In this document: piece by piece, positions 7,015-11,820 of the stretch
How positions within the stretch are numbered: position 1 is the stretch's first letter
How the letters are laid out: each line of letters opens with the position of its first letter
Assembly (NCBI GenBank): GCA_036835375.1
Contig: DAITMB010000140.1
Span: 1-11,820, forward strand
Direction: 5' to 3'
DNA: 11,820 nucleotides
From: JANQTF01 sp036835375
Lineage (GTDB): Bacteria > Bacteroidota > Bacteroidia > J057
Notes under the pieces: generated by a model
The model's input: only the letters and a program-made list of their open reading frames with translations
Told to the model about the DNA's origin: nothing
Database searches by the model: none
Position numbers and translations under genes: made by a program

Positions 7015-8119
7015 GTGTGTCGAGGTCTCTGATGGTTTCGGCGAGAATAAAATCTACGACAGCCTGTAAATTATTTGTGTCCTGAAACACCTTGATTTGT
7101 CGATCCGCCCCAGTCCCTTCTTGCAAGATCCGCTGCACGCCGTTGATTGCGTCGCGGGAGCCGAGGCCATCGACCACATCATCTACAAATTCGAGTAGTT
7201 CCTGGATCAGGTCGCGCGTGGGCACTTCCAGCTCTTTGCCAAAATCGATCAGTTTCCCATCAATGCCATAGCGTGACGCCCGCCACTTATTTTCGGAGAT
7301 AAGGGTGCGCTTGTATGTCATGAAATTGAGGTTGGCCTCGCGCAGCCGATACAGTTTGGCAGCCAAAGCCTGAATCAGCGCAGCGATGGCGACGCTCTCG
7401 TGTACATTCAGCGGCACATCACAGATTCTCACCTCGATAGTTGGGTAAAAGGGATGGACGCGAATGTCCCACCAGATCTTTTTGGCATTATCGAGGCAGT
7501 TGGTCTTGACCAACAAATGAATGAAGTTGTCGTGCTCCTCAATGCTTTCGAAGTGATCGGGAATACCTGTGCGCGGAAATTTGTCAAAGACTTTGCTGCG
7601 GAAGGATTTGAAACCCGTGTTGCGGCCTTCCCAGAAGGGAGAGTTAGTAGAAAGTGCGTAGAGGTGGGGCAGAAAGTAGCGCATGGAGTTGGCAACGTGC
7701 AGGGCCATGCGACGATCGGGAATGCCTACATGCACATGCAAGCCAAAGATGAGGTTGGAGCGGGCAGTGTCTTGCAGCTCAATCACGATTTGGTCATAGC
7801 GGGGATCTAGCGTGATGGGTTGATTTTGCCATGCCGAAAAGGGGTGTGTCCCAGCCGCCCCGATCGCAAGGTCCAGCTCTTGGGCAATGCCAGATATGGT
7901 CTTGCGGAGGTAGGTGATCTGATGCTGAGCCTCTTGCACATCATTACAGATGGTAGTTCCCACCTCTACGACGGCTTGGTGCATTTCGGCTTTGGCTTGA
8001 TCGCCCATCACGACGCTCGCCATTTCTACAATTCGCTGATCATGAGAGGCCAGTTCCCGGGTGTTGGGATCAATGACCTGATACTCTTCTTCTATGCCTA
8101 AAGTAAAGGGGATTGCCAT
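7007..8119 (-). CDS. GCS2-family carboxylate-amine ligase (YbdK type)
   Basis: 370 residues, the usual length of YbdK-type proteins (COG2170, glutamate-cysteine ligase family 2). Hallmarks: LGIEEEYQVID at 7-17, GTHPF at 90-94, the core motif GLHVHVGI at 126-133, then TIEVRICDVP and a KWRASRYGIDG segment. The family uses ATP to join a carboxylate, in known cases glutamate's gamma-carboxyl, to an amine such as cysteine. The natural substrate here is unknown. ATG 8119 is chosen because GIEEEY should lie near residue 10; a TTG at 8194 is in frame but adds a non-conserved 25-residue leader. The gene lies 93 bases after the ATP-grasp gene and overlaps the GATase gene by 8 bases, so it belongs to the minus-strand operon. 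Confidence 0.92.
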   Translation of the reverse strand: MAIPFTLGIEEEYQVIDPNTRELASHDQRIVEMASVVMGDQAKAEMHQAVVEVGTTICNDVQEAQHQITYLRKTISGIAQELDLAIGAAGTHPFSAWQNQPITLDPRYDQIVIELQDTARSNLIFGLHVHVGIPDRRMALHVANSMRYFLPHLYALSTNSPFWEGRNTGFKSFRSKVFDKFPRTGIPDHFESIEEHDNFIHLLVKTNCLDNAKKIWWDIRVHPFYPTIEVRICDVPLNVHESVAIAALIQALAAKLYRLREANLNFMTYKRTLISENKWRASRYGIDGKLIDFGKELEVPTRDLIQELLEFVDDVVDGLGSRDAINGVQRILQEGTGADRQIKVFQDTNNLQAVVDFILAETIRDLDTHA

Positions 8120-8137
8120 CGGTGTAAAGTGCAGATG

Positions 8138-8178
8138 AGTCGGTGAGAGGCCGACTGGCCAGAGAAGGGGAGGGCCAG
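8138..8178 (-). other. two mutually exclusive hairpins before the carboxylate-amine ligase gene
   Basis: In the 93-base gap, AGTCGG (8138-8143) pairs with CCGACT (8151-8156), and CTGGCC (8155-8160) pairs with GGCCAG (8173-8178). The two stems share bases 8155-8156, so they cannot both form completely. Such a pair could tune transcription or translation of the following three genes, but no U-tract marks a terminator. Confidence 0.35.
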
Positions 8179-8212
8179 CCGTGATAGTAGGCAAATAAAT
8201 TACAGTTCCTGA

Positions 8213-9217
8213 TTACTTGGTGCTTCGCTTCGCAGGAGCTTTCTTGGCAGGCTTTGGCGCAGGAGTAGCCTCGATGGCAGTCACAGCTTCCTGGATGAAG
8301 GTACCCCAAGTGAGGTTCATCTTTCCAGCTTGGTGAGATTGAGCCTTCGCAATGGCCATATTGGCAGCATTTTCTACGATCCATTCGAAGTTGGCCGCGC
8401 CCACAGAGTTCACATCGGCGTCCGGAGCGGGGTTACAAAAGTCAATGGCATAGGGAATGCCGTCGCGCACAGCGAATTCCACCGTGTTGAAATCATAGCC
8501 AAGGGCCTTGTTCAACTTGATGGTATATTCCTTCACCGTATCAAGGAGCTTCTGGTCGATCACAGGCCCATCGATGACATAACGAAGATGGTGTGGATTT
8601 CTTGGCTCATACTGCATGATATGCACATTGTCAGTGCCAAGGCAGTAGCAACGAAAGTAGCTATCAAAAACGATTTCTTCTTGGAGCATCATCACAAGTT
8701 GGCCCGTTTCGGCGTGCTTGGCAAACAGGTCATTCGCATCAGTGACACGATAGACGCTCTTCCAGCCACCGCCAGCATGGGGCTTCATGAAGGCTGGGAA
8801 GCCCACGTAGTCGAAAATGCGTTTCCAGTCGAGCGGAAAGCGGAGGTTGCGAAAAGAATTGCCATCGGTGTCGTCGGGGCGCTTGTGTGAGGGCAAAATC
8901 ACCGTTTTGGGCACGGGGACACCGATGCGCTGCGCCAGGGCGCTGTTGAAGAATTTCTCGTCGGCACTCCACCAGAAAGGGTTGTTGATGACGGCGGTAC
9001 CAGTGAGTGCCGCATTTTTCAAGAAAGCCCGATAAAATGGCACATCTTGGGAAATCCGGTCGATGATCACGGCATAATCCGATGGATCAGCCTGCTCGAC
9101 CACGTCGAGGGACACGGGTTCGGCCACGATTCCGCTGACGTTTTTCTGGTTTACTCGCTCCACAAAAGCATGTGGGAAGGTATTTTCTTTGCCGAAAAGG
9201 ATTCCGATTTTTTTCAT
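8213..9217 (-). CDS. RimK-like ATP-grasp ligase with basic C-terminal tail
   Basis: 334 residues. The N-terminal domain starts KKIGILFGKENTFP. The central part holds SADEKFFNS (K88). The ATP-binding block is FPAFMKPHAGGGWKSVYRV (K145, glycine-rich loop 149-151). QEEI (179-182) probably contacts adenine, and metal ligands lie in TVEFAVRDGIPYAIDFCNPAPDADV (E247, D259, N262). This is the layout of glutathione synthetase/RimK-type ligases, which make an amide bond through an acyl phosphate. Residues from about 313 form a disordered Pro/Ala/Lys tail (APKPAKKAPAKRSTK), unusual for the family and possibly a nucleic-acid or protein-binding extension. The ATG at 9217 is well placed, with no Shine-Dalgarno. 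It sits 106 bases after the esterase and 93 before the GCS2 gene, consistent with one operon. The substrate is unknown. Confidence 0.88.
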   Translation of the reverse strand: MKKIGILFGKENTFPHAFVERVNQKNVSGIVAEPVSLDVVEQADPSDYAVIIDRISQDVPFYRAFLKNAALTGTAVINNPFWWSADEKFFNSALAQRIGVPVPKTVILPSHKRPDDTDGNSFRNLRFPLDWKRIFDYVGFPAFMKPHAGGGWKSVYRVTDANDLFAKHAETGQLVMMLQEEIVFDSYFRCYCLGTDNVHIMQYEPRNPHHLRYVIDGPVIDQKLLDTVKEYTIKLNKALGYDFNTVEFAVRDGIPYAIDFCNPAPDADVNSVGAANFEWIVENAANMAIAKAQSHQAGKMNLTWGTFIQEAVTAIEATPAPKPAKKAPAKRSTK

Positions 9218-9323
9218 TGTAGGAAAGTGGGAAGGGTGATAAAATCAGGGTGAGAATGGACAGGTGGTCAGAAACATCCGCTGGCGCTCGCCTGATGCGA
9301 AGACAATGGAGGAAGCCATGCCC

Positions 9324-10034
9324 TTATTGGTTGATCAGAGAAAGGTAATGAGGAAACATTTGCCGCCAAATCGGCCAGTCGTGCTTGGCCCATCGACGTA
9401 CATCAAACCAGTGCTGGATCCCTTTTTGGTGGAGAAGATGTGACATGTGGCGGTTGGCGTCGAGGCAAATGTCCCATTCGCCCGCACCTAGCACGATCTT
9501 CATGGCCCAGAGATCGGGGTGCTGATTGCCCGGAAGGTAATCTACTGGATTGTTGAAATAGACATTTTCATCATAATACCCATCCATGAAGGACCGCACG
9601 TCATAAGCGCCGCTCATCGAGAACAAGTGGCTCACGGCCTCGGGGTGACGAAAGGCAAAGTTCAGCGCATGAAACCCGCCGAAGCTGGCACCTGCCATCG
9701 CGACCTTGGCGTAGCCGTGGTGGTGACGGATCGGGTTCACGATTTCATCCATGATGAATTTGTCGTACCAAATATGGTTTTTCACGCGGTCGGCAGGGTG
9801 AATTCCTCGATTGTACCATGTCAGAGCATCCATGCTATCGGGGCAATAGATCTTGATCAGGCCCTCATCCAGAAACCACTTGACTGCGTCGATCAAGTGG
9901 AAATCTTTGCTCTCGTAATAACGTCCCTTGGTCGTAGGGAAAAAAATAACGGGGTAGCCCGCATGCCCGAATACCAACATTTCAATGTCGCGACTCAAGG
10001 TGGGAGAGTACCATTTCAGATATTCTTCTTTCAA
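9324..10034 (-). CDS. alpha/beta-hydrolase esterase (COG4947-like), TTG start
   Basis: 236 residues of a compact serine esterase fold. The nucleophile elbow is AGASFGGFHAL (S117), the acid is D188 in GAGEWDIC, and the histidine is H218 in WAKHDWPIW. The N terminus KEEYLKWYSPTLSRDIEMLVFGHAG is typical of a small bacterial esterase family. The start is inferred to be TTG at 10034: an in-frame TAA lies only five codons upstream and no ATG intervenes, while later ATGs would cut into the first conserved strand. There is no signal peptide, so it is cytoplasmic. It is the first gene of the minus-strand operon and the second esterase of the block, matching the esterase half of the plus-strand fusion. 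It may deacylate, or hydrolyse an ester of the cluster product; the real substrate is unknown. Confidence 0.88.
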   Translation of the reverse strand: MKEEYLKWYSPTLSRDIEMLVFGHAGYPVIFFPTTKGRYYESKDFHLIDAVKWFLDEGLIKIYCPDSMDALTWYNRGIHPADRVKNHIWYDKFIMDEIVNPIRHHHGYAKVAMAGASFGGFHALNFAFRHPEAVSHLFSMSGAYDVRSFMDGYYDENVYFNNPVDYLPGNQHPDLWAMKIVLGAGEWDICLDANRHMSHLLHQKGIQHWFDVRRWAKHDWPIWRQMFPHYLSLINQ

Positions 10035-10228
10035 GATGGTAGATGATTAAGGTTTTCGACGGCAAATTGAGCATTTATCAGGATTTTTTTTAATCTCTTT
10101 TGATTTTGATGAATGGAATCTTGTAGCTTTTCGACTCGCAGGGTCACCCAAGCTCACAGCAAAGAACTGTTGCAAGCGCTACTTCCGATCCCTTTACACA
10201 TTTTATTTTCTCGAATATTTACTCATAC
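10035..10228. promoter_or_regulatory. divergent intergenic region between the amide-ligase operon and the MaoC gene
   Basis: The 194-base region separates divergent genes and is AT-rich, with a T-run at 10083-10091. On the plus strand, TTTG (10099-10102), a 21-base spacer and TAGCTTTT (10124-10131) approximate the Bacteroidetes promoter pattern with one mismatch in TAnnTTTG. On the minus strand the nearest match is TCAATTTG (complement of 10063-10070), without a clear upstream box. The promoter for the five-gene operon should be here, but I cannot fix it. Confidence 0.35.
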
Positions 10229-10636
10229 ATGAAGTATCAATCCGGAGACCAATACCAGGAAGAATTCTCCTTTTCTCAAGCGGATGTCGAAGCCTTTGCC
10301 CGCGTGACAGGCGACCACAACCCCATCCACACCGAAGCCGAGGCGGCAGCGGCGGCAGGCTATAAGCAGCCCATTTTGCACGGAATGCTGGGGGCGAGCA
10401 TTTTTACGCGGCTCGTCGGCATGCATTTTCCGGGTCATGGGACCGTGTACCTGGAGCAAACATTTCAGTTCAAGCGACCTATGTATGCCGACCATGCCTA
10501 TCGCGCTGAGTTGCGCATCTTGGAGTTGGACGAAGCGAAGCACCGTGCGAAAATCGAAACCAAGATTGTTCAGGTGAGCGATGGCAAACCTGTCCTGCTT
10601 GGAGAAGCCTATGTCATGAACAAAGATCGGTTCTGA
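10229..10636 (+). CDS. MaoC-like (R)-specific enoyl-CoA hydratase
   Basis: 135 residues, a single hot-dog domain. The hydratase-2 motif is plain: FARVTGDHNPIHTEAEAAAAAGY, with the catalytic pair D29 and H34 (equivalent to D31/H36 of Aeromonas PhaJ). ILHGMLGASIFTRLVG follows, the helix that lines the active site. The family adds water to trans-2-enoyl-CoA to give (R)-3-hydroxyacyl-CoA, linking beta-oxidation to other uses such as polyhydroxyalkanoate or lipid synthesis. No polyhydroxyalkanoate synthase is visible here, so the pathway is open. ATG 10229 is in an AT-rich context without Shine-Dalgarno. It is transcribed away from the ligase operon and is probably unrelated to it. Confidence 0.92.
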   Translation: MKYQSGDQYQEEFSFSQADVEAFARVTGDHNPIHTEAEAAAAAGYKQPILHGMLGASIFTRLVGMHFPGHGTVYLEQTFQFKRPMYADHAYRAELRILELDEAKHRAKIETKIVQVSDGKPVLLGEAYVMNKDRF

Positions 10637-10816
10637 GTGCGCGGCTTCGAGAAAGCAACTTCGGGCAAATTGTCGCTGGTCGAATCACATATTTCAGCCA
10701 CAATGACAGTCGGGCTGTGGATTTTCACAAAATATGCCGACATAATGGCGCATTTTCCAGATGGCACAAGGCTTGAAAGGGGAGAGTGTATTTCCGAAAC
10801 ACCTAACAACCATCAT
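10637..10816. other. gap before the small heat-shock gene
   Basis: 180 bases. The frame of the small heat-shock gene is open through the gap, but the peptide does not look like a chaperone N terminus. CCACA (10698-10702) and TGTGG (10716-10720) form a short inverted repeat, with an alternative ACAG (10706-10709)/CTGT (10715-10718) pairing inside. No CIRCE element and no clear heat-shock promoter are seen. Confidence 0.35.
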
Positions 10817-11206
10817 ATGCACTACGCAGTTGCCCACCATCCCCAACACGGCCGCCAAGGTCGTCGCCCATTTGTTCACCACAGCTTGACTGGCACCCCT
10901 GCGGTCAATATCCGCGAAACGGAAGAAGCCTATCTGATTGATCTCGTGGCTCCCGGGCGCGAAAAATCGCTCTTTGCCCTCTCGATCAAGGATGATATTC
11001 TTCGCATTGATGTCAAATCACCAGAGCAAGAGTTGACAGGCGAATACCGTCAGCGCGAATTTTTCCTTCAGAATGCCCACCGTGACTTCCGCCTGCCCAA
11101 GAATGTGGACGAAAACGCGATCCAAGCCGTATATGAGCACGGCGTACTCACTGTGACCCTTCTCAAGCGCCCAGAATCACAGCCGCGCGTCATCGACATC
11201 CAATAG
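10817..11206 (+). CDS. small heat-shock protein (Hsp20/alpha-crystallin family)
   Basis: 129 residues. An alpha-crystallin domain runs from about residue 31 (TPAVNIRETEEAYLIDLVAPG) through KSLFALSIKDDILRIDV and FRLPKNVDENAIQAVYEHGVLTVTLLKR, which includes the conserved AxxxxGVLTV signature. The tail ends RVIDIQ and provides an IxI motif for oligomerisation. The expected role is ATP-independent holding of unfolded cytoplasmic proteins. The N-terminal arm (MHYAVAHHPQHGRQGRRPF) is short and histidine/glutamine/arginine-rich, unlike the common Bacteroidota arm that begins with a hydrophobic MSLVRxxP-like stretch. ATG 10817 is the last ATG before the domain. A strong hairpin terminator follows the stop. 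Confidence 0.9.
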   Translation: MHYAVAHHPQHGRQGRRPFVHHSLTGTPAVNIRETEEAYLIDLVAPGREKSLFALSIKDDILRIDVKSPEQELTGEYRQREFFLQNAHRDFRLPKNVDENAIQAVYEHGVLTVTLLKRPESQPRVIDIQ

Positions 11207-11267
11207 TTGGAGCAAGTTCGCTGGAGCACAAGCCGTGAGCGTAGCAAATCGTGACGCTGAGAAACAC

Positions 11268-11299
11268 AAAAAAGGGAGCATTAAGTGCTCCCTTTTTTT
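11268..11299. terminator. strong bidirectional intrinsic-type terminator
   Basis: GGGAGCA (11274-11280), loop TTAAG and TGCTCCC (11286-11292) form a perfect seven-pair stem. It is flanked by AAAAAA (11268-11273) and TTTTTTT (11293-11299), which extend the pairing and supply a U-tract in either direction. It lies 61 bases after the small heat-shock stop and should end that transcript. Confidence 0.85.
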
Positions 11300-11444
11300 G
11301 ATTCCCTCAATCTCTGACTTGCTGACACATCTCGCGTAAAACCCCTGAAATCCACTTTGCAGCCCGAGTCACACCGCTACCAAAAATAACAGAATAATCC
11401 ACTTTTTATTAGTATTTTTCACTGCTTCTTGGTAGCTTTCCCTC
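11300..11444. other. AT-rich gap before the Rpn-family gene
   Basis: 145 bases becoming AT-rich towards the ATG. TATTTTTC at 11413-11420 is two steps from the Bacteroidetes -7 box and sits 25 bases before the start, but no TTG box lies at the right distance upstream. Nothing else is recognised. Confidence 0.3.
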
Positions 11445-11820
11445 ATGTCAGACATCTCCCATCACCCACATGACCGCTTTTTCAAGAGCGTGTTTTCTCA
11501 GCCAGAGGTGGTGAGGGAGTTTATCCATGAGTTTTTGCCAACAGGCTTGGCGCAGAAGCTCCACCTCGACAGCCTCCAGCGGCAAGCAGAAAGCTATCTC
11601 GACAAAAACCTCAAGGCCCACCTCACGGACATCGTGTACACCTGCGGCTACGGCAAAGCAGCGGTCACCGTGACCCTGCTCTTCGAGCACAAGAGTTACG
11701 TCCCGCAAATTCCTTGGCTACAACTGCTGCGGTATCTGGTCAATGCCTATCAGGCCCAGGCCAGCCAAGAAAAGTTCCCCGGCAAACTCCGTCCCGTGAT
11801 CCCCCTCATCGTCTACCACG
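11445..11820 (+). CDS. Rpn family recombination-promoting nuclease / YhgA-like putative transposase (5' part, truncated by window end)
   Basis: 125 residues are visible, starting MSDISHHPHDRFFKSVFSQP and still open at the window edge. The opening HDRFFKSVFSQPEVVREFI...LP, then LQRQAESYLDKNL, LTDIVY (D62), VTLLFEHKSY (E81, K83) and PWLQLLRYLV are the typical succession of the Rpn/PF04754 family. D62 and the ExK pair form the PD-(D/E)XK nuclease core, so the visible half is catalytically intact. Studied members are Mg-dependent DNA endonucleases that raise RecA-independent recombination, and several occur in many copies with variable C-termini. The gene has its own upstream gap after the terminator. 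No flanking terminal repeat is visible. Confidence 0.88.
   Translation, partial: MSDISHHPHDRFFKSVFSQPEVVREFIHEFLPTGLAQKLHLDSLQRQAESYLDKNLKAHLTDIVYTCGYGKAAVTVTLLFEHKSYVPQIPWLQLLRYLVNAYQAQASQEKFPGKLRPVIPLIVYH

Noticed and set aside
6193..8119. Ordinary glutathione biosynthesis (GCS2 plus ATP-grasp as GshA/GshB)
   Set aside because: A GCS2 and a RimK/GshB-like ligase could make glutathione, but the GATase, second ligase of permuted type and esterases have no role there, and YbdK-type GCS2 enzymes are poor glutamate-cysteine ligases. Not excluded, only less likely.
8330..8890. Plus-strand open frame of 186 codons opposite the second ATP-grasp gene
   Set aside because: The opposite strand has convincing ATP-binding and metal-binding motifs; this frame does not.
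9519..10046. Plus-strand open frame of 175 codons opposite the esterase
   Set aside because: Antisense to an intact Ser-Asp-His esterase and without family resemblance.
1..11820. CRISPR array, tRNA/rRNA genes, insertion sequence ends
   Set aside because: No regularly spaced repeats of CRISPR type, no cloverleaf or rRNA-like stretch, and no paired terminal repeats flanking a transposase were seen.

Overview
The window looks like a chromosomal segment of a Bacteroidota species, possibly near the Saprospiria. None of the genes has a recognisable Shine-Dalgarno sequence in front of its start, which is usual in that phylum. The one promoter-like site that can be suggested follows the Bacteroidetes TTG...TAnnTTTG pattern only loosely. 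Base composition is moderately GC-rich in genes, with AT-rich gaps. The phylum call is an inference; no rRNA or tRNA gene is present to anchor it.

Layout: positions 1-495 are a leader or intergenic stretch that may hold the last residues of an upstream protein (2-43) and a repeat/inverted-repeat block (384-476). A plus-strand arm follows: an esterase fused to a complete M17 leucyl aminopeptidase (496-2736), a carboxylase-like ATP-grasp ligase (2843-4060) and a small lipoprotein (4221-4970). It meets head-on a minus-strand five-gene arm, in transcription order: a serine esterase (10034-9324), a second ATP-grasp ligase (9217-8213), a YbdK-type GCS2 carboxylate-amine ligase (8119-7007), a class I glutamine amidotransferase-like protein (7014-6193) and a protein resembling the circularly permuted ATP-grasp domain of glutathionylspermidine synthetase (6196-4997). 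The last three genes overlap by 8 and 4 bases, so they are almost certainly co-translated. Right of a divergent intergenic region lie a MaoC-like hydratase (10229-10636), a small heat-shock protein (10817-11206) with a strong hairpin terminator behind it, and the 5' part of an Rpn/PD-(D/E)XK nuclease gene (from 11445) that runs off the window.

The main point of interest is the 496-10034 block. It holds four enzymes of amide- or peptide-bond-forming folds (three ATP-grasp, one GCS2), one glutamine amidotransferase fold, two alpha/beta-hydrolase esterases and one aminopeptidase. Together they read as a system that makes and trims a small peptide-like or gamma-glutamyl metabolite, or that modifies protein ends. 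The substrate cannot be read from sequence. Clusters mixing GCS2, ATP-grasp and GATase genes have been noted in comparative genomics of amidoligases, but I cannot match this arrangement to a characterised pathway. The right-hand genes look like ordinary housekeeping or stress genes plus a mobile-type nuclease.
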